A DNA stretch of 64,000 nt, from positions 3,746,178 to 3,810,177 of the forward strand of contig CAXIPT010000005.1 in the NCBI GenBank assembly GCA_964030475.1. Reading direction: 5' to 3'. The position numbers were made by a program, and so were the translations under genes. Of the stretch, positions 12,003 through 23,431 are shown one piece after another (positions within the stretch are counted from its first letter, which is position 1; the number at the start of each line of letters is the position of its first letter). This stretch comes from Tethya wilhelma (Eukaryota; Porifera; Demospongiae; Tethyida; Tethyidae). The notes beneath the pieces were generated by a model, which saw only the letters and a list, made by a program, of their open reading frames with translations, was not told the DNA's origin and did no database searches.

Positions 12003-12530
12003 GATGTCAGCGATAAGCTTACAGTTTAACTATGGCTTTGCACGTTGTGCAGTTAAGGAGTTTAGTTCTGGTGTCAAGAGTACTGATGCTTCAAGAGGCA
12101 AGAGAAATTTAAAGATCATTTCAAAGAGTGTACCAAATTCAGATTATCAGAGGCCTATTTCATAGCCAACCCAGGCCGACAATCCTGTTTCGATCGTCAC
12201 TGTGATACTATCCTAAGTAGTATGAATAAGAAGTGGCACCCAACTGAAACCAAAAGCAAGTACGAGACAACTTTCTCTGTTCGTCCTGGAAAGCTTTATC
12301 GTTGGAAGAGAAAGAGAAGCACACTTTCTCCAAATGCAATGAGTGCTATTGCAAGTATGAGGAATTACAAGCACAGTTGCCTTTCAATGAAGGGCCAGTA
12401 ATTTTAATTAATACGCAAGTACTAGAGAGGCTTGGTGAACGGAATGGAGTGAAGAAAGCACTTGGCAGACTGAACGATTCCTTCAACTTTGTTGACACAA
12501 TTGTCAATCATGGAGGTCAACCCACATAGG
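12003..12530 (+). pseudogene. Degraded coding remnant, family unknown
   Basis: Three overlapping frames each hold protein-like sequence. One contains RQEKFKDHFKECTKF and PGRQSCFDRHCDTI, leading into LYRWKRK. A second runs from 12302 (EEKHTFSKCNECYCKYEELQ, then LPFNEGPVILINTQVLERLG) to a TAG at 12527-12529. Switching frames near 12300 would give one continuous protein of over 150 residues, so I read this as a frameshifted copy of a once-open gene. An acceptor-like cag precedes 12003. I cannot name the family. Confidence 0.35.
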
Positions 12531-13735
12531 TATGCACACTAAATTTTATACATGTGTACCGAATACAGTAGTGGCGACAAAATATGTAGTGTAGATTGCA
12601 TCTATATAGGAGCTACTATGTGTAGGCTCACACAAACCAGTACTAGGACAAAATTTTGTTCATTGACAGACTACACAAGTAATTTCTCAAGTGTGAACCG
12701 GTCTGAGGTATAATTTCAAAATTGACTACATACAGTGAATGAATAAAGCACTAGTTGTATTTCTGAAATACAATTCTAGCCTACTTCTAGTTCAATATAA
12801 ATGCAGCGAGGATGGGATATGGAAAAAATTCTTTATTGGCAAAATCAAACCTAGAAAAGTAATATTCATACTAGCCAGCATTCCCAGTACGGTAGTACTG
12901 GGTACACAGGAATGGCACGGATGGCCCATTAGCGCAATACAAATATTCACGCGAATAACTCTGCAAAAACTGAGCGCTTAGCNTCATGAAACAACGACCA
13001 TTCGAATCAGAAATCTCTGAAGAATTTTATCATAGCAACATTAATTGCAGACAAGGAGATAAAAAATTATATCCGAAATCACTATTTTTAGACCAGAAGT
13101 TGACCACACCCCTATGAATATTTGTCAGTTTTCTGAAATAGTCTTGCCGTGTTTTCTACAGATGATATCTTCTAACCTTCTGCGATGATCTCCTTGAAGC
13201 TTGCACCATCAAGTTTTACTACCCTTGTAGTAATAAAATGCGTTTCATACAGAACAATGGCAGCAAAATTATCTTCTGCAGCAGCCTTACAACATACCAA
13301 CTAAAGTGAAACTAAATTTAATTAGCTGTGTTTTCACCGTCCGAACAGCAGTTTGGAGGTGTTCAGGAATTTGATAATCCACAAACTGATAGAGTAATGG
13401 TAATGCTAACAAATTATGTAATAAAATTTTTGTTCCCATATTTTCCATGCCAGATATAAGACATTGAAAACTGACAAAAATCAAGCTCTGGAGGCACATG
13501 AAAAAGCATGATGTACATTGATACAAATAAGTAATACATGTATTTGAAAAACAATAGTAATATACTTGCCAGGTTGATACAAATAATAATGTCATAATAA
13601 TAATAAATAAAACTGTGATACAATTTGAAGGGTATAGTGCTCTTTAATTAGAATTTGTACACTATTTTTGTTAAATCTTGAGTATTTCAAGTTGTGTGTC
13701 GTTGCCAACATGAATTTTAGTATTCTAAAGTGGCG
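12531..13735. other. Non-coding stretch
   Basis: No supported gene. Short open frames on both strands lack domain signatures. An undetermined base is present at 12983. Confidence 0.4.
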
Positions 13736-13736
13736 T

Positions 13737-15188
13737 TAGGGAGAGAAGGTTAGCCAATTAAAAAATTTGCTATTAACCCTTTTGTGACTGTTGAAATTAA
13801 TCAGTGTGTACTTCACTTACAGCATTACTGCAGGCATAACTTGGAATATGCATCATTGTCTGAAGTAATTCTCTTGCATAATATTTTCAGTAGCGGTACC
13901 GTGAGTGTAAGGTCAAAGGTGAGAGCCTGGGAACGAATTTACATTGTCACTGACAACTGATGACCCGGAAGTTACATGCACATGCCAGTGCATGTAATTA
14001 CTGCCCCCTCTCGCTGGACTTTGATGCTGTCAGATTGTATGACATGCATGGCTAAAAATATTGATCATATAGTTTTATTTACTGAGATGGATTGTCCAAG
14101 TTCACTGGTAGTGAAACATAGCTATACCATCAATGCACTAATATGCTGCAACAATATTAATTTTTATAACATTCTTAGATTGAGGTAAGATGCTCCAAAA
14201 AGATATTCCTCTATCAGCTAGATATTCATCCTACTCCAGATCAAAACCTGCAAGTTGAAACAGAATGATTATTATATAGCTAGTACTAAAAGAACCTGTT
14301 ATAGCTACATGCAGTAGAACCTCCGACTGTGGACGATTCTCGGTTACCCAAAATTCCAATTCCGTATATTGAAGCATTACAAACAGAACCTCTGAGAAGA
14401 GGACAACTTCTCCACAAAGGACTGACAAAAAACTGAATTTATATTGTCCCCAAAGTGTCCATTTTGGAGGTTTGAGTGTATGAATGTCTATAGGCTAAGA
14501 ACTAGTACAGACGATACTATAAGGCTCCTCCTAGCTCATTCGCAAAATTAAATATGAAAACATTTACAAAGAAGGAATCTGGGCCCGGAACAAGCTAACT
14601 CACAATAACACTATGCATATGATGAGATAAACAAGCAATATGCAACATGAGCTTTTCTACCAAGAAAAAAAAAATCATTCTGACGACTAATTTAACTTAA
14701 ACTAACCTTTAACTGAGTAAATAGAAGAGAATCATAGCAGCCACAAACATAGACAGCAGGCAAAGACCTGAACTTGACGTTATAGTCTGTGGTGTCTCAC
14801 AGTACGATGTATTGATGTCAGCCATATGGTCACATCAACTGTATTGTGTACTAGAATAAAAAAATAAACAAGTAAGTAAGCTGTTGTCAATTTGACTCAA
14901 TAACTTGAGATATTAACTTGTTGGTTACATATTAACACCCTATCACAAATTTTATATGTAGTTTATACAAGCCATAGATCTTACCATTGAATGTTCAGCG
15001 TTGATCTTCATCACTCAGTCTGGATCTCCGGGCGTACACTAACATAGCCCGAGGGACACAGAGCACAGACAAAGATTCTGGACGGTCACTGGTTTACAGA
15101 GAAAAAATTAAATCTTAAACTAAACTGATCACATGATTTACTCGTAGAAAAGGGGTTAAATTTTAAGTGGCTAACCTTCTCTCCCTAG
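13737..15188. mobile_element. Putative hAT-like non-autonomous element
   Basis: Terminal inverted repeats TAGGGAGAGAAGGTTAGCCA (13737 on) and its reverse complement ending at 15188 (TGGCTAACCTTCTCTCCCTA). A start of (C/T)AGGG is typical of hAT ends. The flanks share GTGGC (GTGGCGT left, GTGGCTAG right), a possible decayed 8 bp target duplication. No transposase is visible inside. Confidence 0.5.
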
Positions 15189-15196
15189 TGGCTAGT

Positions 15197-15698
15197 GAAT
15201 TTGACAGGGCTGTATAAAGTCCATTTTTCTTCCCTGGTGGAGAGGAGAGAGAGGCAGTGAGGTATGTGAGCTTGTAGGGTGTTTCTGTGTCTTGAATATC
15301 ATGTTGAGTTTTTGACTGGGTGGGACTCAGTTTTCCTGTTTACCTGACAGGCTGTTATACATTTTGTGAGAGAATGTGGTTGTCAAGTGTATACATAGTA
15401 CAAAAAGCCTTCTACAGACTTGATGAGCAGTTTTTTACTTTTTTTAAACGTACATTTTTTCGTTCATCTGTTGTCTTTCAAGCCGCCTGGTTGTTGTTCC
15501 CTGTGAATGAGTGGCAATGGCAGAAAAATCCATTTTATAGAGCAACTAAATTTGACCTTTGACCCTTTTGAGCGATAATCAGCCATTTTGAGACCAAATC
15601 CTCTCGGCTTTGAGATAGCATCAAGAGTTTCTATGAGCCTATGAATATCATTACTGTTTTAGTTTGATCCCCGCCCACTCAAAAACCTCTAACCTTAA
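15197..15698 (-). mobile_element. TTAA-type element, truncated copy
   Basis: About 500 bp matching the reverse complement of 19075-19548, including the terminus AACCTCTAACCTTAA. It is truncated at 15197, directly beside the right end of the preceding hAT-like element. Confidence 0.75.
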
Positions 15699-17639
15699 AA
15701 GATGTTCCTGAACTTCAAGCAAGTTAAAGTTTTTGCAGAGTCAAGTGGAGTGAATAAACTATTAAGCCAACAAAATTAAGTGAGTAATAAATGAGACAAG
15801 ACCACGACATTGATCTCAAATCGTGATTTCTGGAAATGATACATTTATATGACTTAATGGGAGTGATTGCTGAAGCCTGATCTTTAGAAAATTGTGCTAC
15901 TCATCATATTTAGAGCAAATCCAGTGATATTCTACTTTTGGGCATTCCTAGCCTCGTCCCCAGGCCCAAAAGAGGGCCTGGTACACACTGTTTGCGCATG
16001 TGCGTAATTATCGCCGTGAAACCACGTGGTTTGAGAAGATTTGTGGGTGTGTTCATAGATGACGTATATATATATCGAACACTAAACCAGTTCTAGGGTC
16101 TCTTAGAAAGTTTCTGTGAGCCTATTTAGACTTAGTAGTTGTAGAGAAACTAATCAAGCAGTACCTCATTGGATCAAGAAGCTTACAACCATCATCTGTG
16201 TTGGCAAAGTTGAGAAATTGTCATTGGTAAGTGTCTGTGTCTTGAAATACGACAAAAACTAATTCAAAGTGATAGATAGGTAGAAATACATCCAGCGATC
16301 TACTCAAGAAACAAAATGTTGGCTAAAAATACTGCTATTCTGTGAATCACTTTTCTTAGAATGGGGGTCCAAGGTACACTAATTGAGCTTGAACTTGTGG
16401 AGCTTGAAGTGATAGAAAGGACCTATGACTTGTCATCTGAACTCCAGAAGTCAGAAGTTAAGTGGATGTATTCTTCCGAACACCTCACTGGGCAGCTCCT
16501 GAAAACTACTATGCAAGCTCGATTCGTTTCCAGCCCTAGACTGCTTAGCCAGTACTCAAAACCATTTTCTGAGGAGTATATCTCCTGCAATACATGTAGA
16601 GTCAGTTGCTGATGACCTCCCAGCCAGAGCTAGTGCTAGGGGCATAGCCAGCTTCTGAGACAGCAACTTCAGGTGTCACAACTGCTTGTTGTCTCCTAAA
16701 TCTTTTACTGTTTTAACATCACAAGTACAGTTGTATGTATTTGGGAAGTGGGGGTGCAGGTTGAACATTCCTTCAACAACCTACATACAAGTGAGTGCTT
16801 TCCCATAGGGAAATCATCAATTTGAGCAGAGGAAATAGCTGCTATAGCAGTTCAGTGACGTGTATTACCTGCCCTCCTCAAACTGCTGTGCAAGGAAACA
16901 TATAGACCACTACAGGTCTTCTTGGGCTGCTGGATGGACCTTCATCTGACTGTTGTAGCCCACCCTCCGCAGTGCTTTGTGCTTCAGGTGTTGGAGACTG
17001 CGGTAGTGTAGGGGTGCTGCGTAATTGGCCAGGATTGCTGCTGAAAGCTTTCCTATTGAGCTTACAAGTATTCTTGCTAACATTATAAACACTCTGAGAT
17101 AGTAGCTCCATCTGCTGCTTCCTTCTTGATTGCCAACACTGTTGATGGGGGTATCCTTACTCCTTTTGTTCAAGATTCCAGGAGGAACCCGAGAAAAGTA
17201 ATCTGCTGCTGGGGGTCAAGACCAACTTGCATTAACTCACTAGAGCTTCCAACTCACTGGTCTATGCATATGGCTGCCCATGTTTGCTGGAGAGCCAGTT
17301 CCTTGCATTGTTGTCTAATACTAAAACAAAAATACTTATTAGTTGGACTACTCCACCTAAATAAAAACTAAACTAGAGATATATCTAATTGAAAACAACT
17401 AAATCAAAACTAACTTTTTGAATAACCAGACATGCACAATAAAAATGATTCCTCAAGTAACATTGAATGTTTTTATTAGTTAAGCTATACGTGCACATGC
17501 GCTTAGCTAATTAGTTCTAGTCTGAGCTTAATTACCACATGCAAAGCCACATGTCTGACTGCTTTGGCTCAGGTGCATGATCGTAGCCCTCACGTTTATT
17601 CAGTTTGTGAAACAAAAGGTCAACATTTTGTGTGTAGAC
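15699..17639. other. Non-coding stretch with one solo hAT-MITE end
   Basis: At 15950 there is a single end of the TAGCCTCGT-CCCAGGC family (see 21540-22485). Short open frames at 16361-16612 and 16878-17173 have no recognisable domain and I do not support them as genes. Confidence 0.4.
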
Positions 17640-19074
17640 TACTTGTGACTGTATTTTTCTTAATGGTAATGGCCTCAACATCTGCATCTTCTGTTACTGC
17701 CACTGATGACCTAGCTCTAAGCTCGATTGGCGCAGAAAGTGTCAACACAAGCGGCATCTTGAGTGAGAGGAGTTAGCCTCCTGAAGGCATAATGCCACCA
17801 CACAGCCAAAGTCAGAAGCGAAGTCTAGTCTGGGAGTACTTTGACTACTCCCAGACTACAAATAAAAGTATGTGTCAATCTACGACCGACATTTTTGTGG
17901 CAAACTGGTGGCTGGGAAAAACCCTACTAACCTTAAATAACATATGAAAGCTGCTTACTAAAAATAAGTCAATGTACTGGTGAAGAAGGAGGAAAAGGCA
18001 AAGAAACAGAGAGAAGAATTAGAAGCCAAGAAATAGAAGTCCTCTCTTAAACACTTACATCAGGTTACGCTGAAACAGTCATTTCGTAGGGACACTGTGT
18101 ACTCCAAAGAATCTGAACGATATAAATCTATAACCAGAAAGCTGTTGGAATGTCAAGTGTTGCCAACCATTTAGTTGAGAACCTGGAATTCAAAGATTTG
18201 GTAAAAGCTTTGGATCCACAATATCCAGTGCCAGGCAAATCTCTTCTCAACAGATGATCGAATTGAAAGCGAGAGTCTCTACTTTCATTAATGCTGCTTG
18301 TAAGATTAGTGTAACTTGTGACATTGGTCAAGAAAGGCCTTTGCCTCATCTTACTTGGATATAACAGCTCACTTTTTTCCAAGAAAGACCACCGCAGACA
18401 TACAGCAGTATTGGCTGTCCGGAAAATGGAATCATCTCACACTGCTTCCAGCATTAGAAAGCTGTTGGAAGAAGTTTTAGATGACTAGGAAATAGATCAA
18501 AGTAAAGTCTTGGTTATTTTAACGGATAACTGCAGTAACATGGTGGCAGCTTTTAAACTCCAGAGGACAACTGAGGAGGACTCCGATGCTGATGAAGTTG
18601 AATCCATGTCTCAAGAGAAAAGTGTAGACATATTGACTGAAAGAAGGATAACGACTCTGAATTAAGTCACCAATCGACTACAAATCAAGAAGATCAATTA
18701 TGGGATGAATCAGAGTTCTTTGATTGTGAATGTGAGCATGATGCTGAGTTTGTCATGTATAACCGAGTCAGTTGCTTTTACCATACTCTCCAATTAACTC
18801 GTTGTCAACAAATTTGACACTGTGGACAGATTCAAAACCTAAGCACACTCACTAGTCAAAAGTTTTAATACATCAACAAGAGCAACTGAGAGGCTTATTT
18901 CTCTTTGCGGAAAAAAATTGGTCAAAGACTGTCCAGTGCGATGGAGTTCAACTTTTCTAATGATAAATCGGATGGTGGAAGTTAAAGATAAGATTAAAGT
19001 TGTATTAGATGAGCTTGGATGGGATGATCTAGCAGCCGGTCAATGGCAAACTCTTCAACAGATCGTAAACGTAC

Positions 19075-20049
19075 TTAAGGTTAGAGGTTTTTGAGTGGGC
19101 GGGGATCAAAATAAAACAGTAATAATATTCATAGGCTCATAGAAACTCGTGATACTATCTCAAAGCCGAGAGGTTAGTCTCAAAATGGCTGATTATTGCT
19201 CAAAATGGTCAAAGGTCAAATTTATAGTTTCTCTCTAATATGGATTTTTCTGCCATTGCCACTCACTCACAAGGAATAACTACCAGGTGGCTTAAAAGAC
19301 AACAGATGAACGTAAAAGTGTACATTGAAAAAAAGCGAAAAAACTGCTCAAGTCTGTAGAAGGCTTTTTGTACTATGTATACACTTTTGAGAACCACATT
19401 CTCTCACAAAATGTATAACAGGTAAACAGGAAAACTGAGTCCCACCCAGTCATGATATTCAAGACACACAAACACCCTACAAGCTCACATACCTCACTCC
19501 TCTCCACCAGGGAAGAAAAATGGACTTTATACAGCCCTGTCAAATTCAACTTTTCCTGTACACTCACTTTGAACTCACTTATGTGGCAGAGGAGTCAAAG
19601 GTCAGAGGTCAAACGTCAATCACACTCAACACACACTCGGTTGGATATGCCCACCAAGCTTCGAAGTCACAGCTAGCTGCTGACACACTCTCTGCTAGCC
19701 ATCCTGCAAACTTGCTGCACATTTTCATGCATGTCACTACACAGCCATCCTATTGCATGCAAAAGACACACCCATACAGTATTTTAGGAGTAATTTTTTG
19801 TGTTTTTTTTTTTTTTTTTTTTTAAGTGCCTGTGGTCCGTGGTTTTCAAAGAATGCTTTGATGTGGTCTAATTTCTGGTCACTTGTTCGAAGACAACTTC
19901 CGGTCGCCATGCACGAAAATGATCTCCAGCACCTCCTTAACACTTTTATTTTCAATTGTATATTTTGATATAGAAATCTTGGACACACCCCTTCATAATT
20001 AAATTAGCAATAACAAAAGTACCGGCCACTCAAAATAGACCAACCTTAA
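19075..20049 (+). mobile_element. TTAA-flanked element inserted in the hAT gene
   Basis: A 967 bp insert (19079-20045) flanked by TTAA at 19075-19078 and 20046-20049. Ends are imperfect inverted repeats: GGTTAGAGGTTTTTGAGTGG on the left, and CCACTCAAAATAGACCAACC on the right. Removing the insert joins NVLK to PFAKFTTTFL of the hAT protein, which pinpoints the insertion. TTAA targets are typical of piggyBac and some Kolobok elements. No transposase is visible, so it is probably non-autonomous. Confidence 0.75.
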
Positions 20050-20808
20050 GCCATTTGCCAAATTCACCACAACTTTTTTGAGTGGAGAAACTTTATCATG
20101 TTTTACCCGCCCTCATGGAGCTCAACACACACCTGGAGGAAATGAACAGAGTTGAAAATCTAACTGAAGTTTTTAAGTTTCTTCAGAGTGAACTACAACG
20201 TCGTTTTATCAAGTATACCTCCCCTGATAGCGAAGACCATGTTCCAATGCTACAGCTCTTGATCTCTGCTATAGGCTGATCCTCAATCAAGTGCAGATTG
20301 ATAGTGTAAGAAGTTGTTAGAAGTTCATTTAAAGAACGGCTCTGAATCTTCTACTAGTGAGTCTGACACTCCTTTGAGACAGATATAGATCCTCCTAGGT
20401 GAAGTGGTTAAAACACTTAGAAAAGATCATTGAACAAAAAATAGTATCTAAAGAGTGTCTGAAACACATTGGAAACACTGTAAGGCCTGGGTCAGCTGCT
20501 GAGCACAATTTTAAACATTATTAATATTCAAAGCTGAAATATCTTCCTAATATATTGGAATTTGTTCTTTAAACTAAATGACCAAATTACTTGGTCAAAT
20601 GTTAATCATTTTGCATTAAATTTAAGGTCGTGATCTTTTCGGCTTTAGCAAATCATGAATAATTAATTAGGCGGTATGGTAAAAGGGTTGCAATGGAAAC
20701 CAAATTTTGTACACAAGATCAGTACATGATAATTAACATAATCCCCCTGGGGGGTGTCTTGAAACCTATTTTAATTAGAGATATTCAATATTTTCTATTA
20801 AATGCACA

Positions 20809-20956
20809 CTGATGGACTGCTGTTTGAGTGTGTAAAGAATTATTCCTATGGGCAACATGAGGGACTCAACATGGAAAGAGATTACTACATGCAGCCCATA
20901 CAGGAAGAATTCTGCACACACTCAAACAGCCATTCCATCAGTCTTGTTTGCTTTCT
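20809..20956. mobile_element. Hairpin MITE, family copy 2
   Basis: Same family as 1691-1853 in opposite orientation. Outer inverted repeats are related to ACTCAAACAGCCATTCCATC, with shared internal blocks. It lies within the hAT pseudogene. Confidence 0.7.
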
Positions 20957-21539
20957 TTTTACGATTTGGCGATTCATATGTCTCATTACATTTCCAATGT
21001 TTTCTTCACTTGTCTTATTTTTATTTAGCACAATTTTGCTTATTTTGCCAAAGACCCAGGCCTTAAGTGTGCAGTAAAAGCTGAGATAGATCACTTCTCA
21101 TCACAAGTTGGATTATCTGAAGATGAAGACCTTCTTGAGTATTGGGTGGTAAACAAGGAAATATACCCATTATTAAGTTGTGTGGCTGTGGATATGTCAC
21201 GCATTCCGGCTTTGTCTGCTCCTATTGAATATACTTTCTCCACAGCTGGAGACAGTGGGTAAACGAAATAGACTGACCTTAGAAAGAGAAATTATCTTGC
21301 GTAGAAACGAACACTATCTTTAGTTTCCTGACTGAATTGAAACCTTTTTGATCATAGACTAAGGTACATAATATCTGTGATATACAACTAAAACTAAAAG
21401 TAAAACTAGTTCATTTTGCTTAAATTGAAACTAAAACTAAACTATTATTGTACTTAGTAAACTAATAATAAGCATAACTTTATAACTAAAACAACAATGG
21501 TTCCTTGTCCTGGCTCATGATGAAGATATTGTCCAGATA

Positions 21540-22485
21540 TAGCCTCGTTCCCAGGCTTACACGTTGAAAAGCGGGAGGGCCTGATATATGACTGCACGTC
21601 AATGACGTCAGAAGCGCATAGAAAATTTTAGCATTTCCATGGATTTTCCTGGCAAGCAGCGGTAAAAATGGCAGAAAGCACAGTCCACCAAACTCTGATA
21701 TTTACAAGGCATTCAAAGACAGCAATGAAGACCGCAATAGCGTACAGTAGCTATGCTCTGATTTGAACGGTATATTCGAGTCTATTGTAAGTTGTCTGAC
21801 AAACTTACACAGTCTTAGCTACCTTAATATTACGATTTTTTGCAGGTAGATTTTTTCGCGGATTTTAAATTCTATGTATTTTACTGGTATTAAATTTTGC
21901 TATTTTGTTGAAGATGGAGCCAAAATGTTATGATGTTGGGCATAGTAGTAGAGGAGGAGCCAGGACTATAGCATGAAGTGGTTTACAGTACACATACAAA
22001 GTGGTTTACATTACTACACTGGTGTGGTGAAGTGGCCTGTACGTTGCTGGTGCCAACTTAATGATATTCATTACAATTTGTTCCTAAAAATAATTTTTAC
22101 GTGATCTAATTTTTGCGCTTTTGGAGCAATCCGCAAAAATATCAAATGTTAGTACCCGCAAAAATTTGTAACACTAAGGTAGATCAGCAGCTGGTAAAAT
22201 TACCTTTTACTTACTTGGAAAGTTGAATATTATGGCGAAAAAACAACATTGAGCTGTACTGGCAATGGCTAGCAACTTCCCTCAAGTAGTCTCACTAGCG
22301 TGATGAGCTCCAAGGGCTTGTTTTTTGCCAAAATTTCTCTTTTTGCAAAATGGAAGTGACGTTTTTCGGTTTGCCTTCGTCACAACTATCATTCGGTTCG
22401 ACCACTGTTCGGTGCTGTTATATACCAGGCCCTCCCGATTCTTAGTGTGTAACACTAAAAGAGGGTGTGGCCTGGTACAAGGCTA
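21540..22485. mobile_element. hAT-type MITE with perfect target duplication
   Basis: Ends TAGCCTCGTTCCCAGGC and GCCTGGTACAAGGCTA (inverted). Flanked by GTCCAGATA on both sides (21531-21539 and 22486-22494), a perfect 8-9 bp target duplication as made by hAT transposases. It is 946 bp with no open reading frame of note. Other copies or ends occur at 15950, 31349, 50755, 52194-52842 and 56613-56706. Confidence 0.8.
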
Positions 22486-22499
22486 GTCCAGATAGATGA

Positions 22500-23350
22500 C
22501 ACATCTTATCCCCATTTTCTTAAATAACCCATAACATGAACTGGGCACAAAATCTTGGTGAAGACTCTGGAAGCCATTGCCAGCCCAAAGGGAAGTGCTG
22601 TAAACTAAGTGGTTTATTCGACCTGAACCTTAGAAACTTAAGGAGACTGGAACCAAGAAGTAAGCATTGATCCTTCAGATCCAGCCATGTCATACAATCT
22701 CTCTGCAATAGATCCTGTTGAATGTGCATCCCCTCCATGTTGAAGTGCTTGCTCATCAAAAACTTGTTCAGAGGTCTCAAGTTGATGAATGGGCTCTTCT
22801 GGCAGGAGAGTCTGGAATAGAAACCTCTGTCTGCTTAAGCGGTTGGGATCTCCCTCACTGCTCCTTTCTCTAACAGGGCTGCTATCCATCTGATAAGAGA
22901 TTCCTGGTTCTTCTGTGCCACTGTCAATGGCACATAGGATTGACATGGGGTCTGTGTCAACTTGGTGTAACGAGCTACTGCTTTAAATTAAGACCTATGG
23001 GTTGTCTGTGATCTTCAACTAGTTTGCTAGGCACGAGTTTGTCCTGCCTGCAAATTGTTGAGTCACATATTGGGAGTCGTAAATCCTGGAGCAAAGCCGA
23101 TCCAAGCTGGGCAGGAGAATTAGGTGGTCTCAATCAAGGGTATTACGAGGTTGGTGGTGATGTAAGGTGAGGTCAGAGGAAAAAACTTTCAGACTTACGA
23201 CTCAATATGGTAGGGACCATGCCAGGGCTGCGATAGCTTGCTGTTGGCACTAGACTCATCTTGTGGGAACTTAATAAAGACCCAGTCTCCAGGCTGGTAT
23301 GCTAATGGTTTAAGCTTGCGATCTACTGACACTAATACTTAGCTTGAGCA
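22500..23350 (-). pseudogene. Retroelement relics: integrase C-terminus and DIRS-like RT
   Basis: Reading the minus strand, about 23330-23210 encodes YQPGDWVFIKFPQDESS and KLSQPWHGPYHI, the GPY/F-type C-terminal module of a Ty3/gypsy-like integrase. Further on, around 22870-22510, come LLEKGAVREI, ADRGFYSRL, LRPLNKFLMSKHFNMEGMHI and WLDLKDQCLLLG, then a frameshifted LPFG-like motif. These are reverse transcriptase motifs of the DIRS group. Both parts carry stops and frameshifts and may come from two different elements. Confidence 0.55.
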
Positions 23351-23431
23351 CACTTGTAGCAGCATGAGCTCAATCATTAGACAACAACTATGTTAATCAA
23401 CACAGAAATGGCATGGTGACTTCTGTCTTTC

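Larger units (their letters stand above)
17640..21322 (+). pseudogene. hAT transposase pseudogene with nested insertions
   Basis: Parts of a hAT transposase read in order but in several frames. A BED zinc finger lies around 17815-17960 (SLVWEYFDY ... NPTNLK-HMKAAH). The core follows: VANHLVENLEFKDLVKALD, NSSLFSKKDHRRHTAVLAV, ESSHTASSIRKLLEEVL and ILTDNCSNMVAAFK near 18510-18555. Around 18890-19074 it continues with KLVKDCPVRWSSTFLMINRM up to NVLK, then from 20046 with KPFAKFTTTFLSGE and LPALMELNTHLEEM. The C-terminal dimerisation region (EYWVVNKEIYPLL, SAPIEYTFSTAGDSG) ends at about 21321. Many stops and frameshifts show it is dead. It is interrupted by a TTAA element (19079-20045) and a hairpin MITE (20809-20956). 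Confidence 0.85.

Noticed and set aside
16878..17173. Overlapping minus-strand frames of 77-87 codons
   Set aside because: No recognisable domain, no splice context, and within a transposon-rich stretch.
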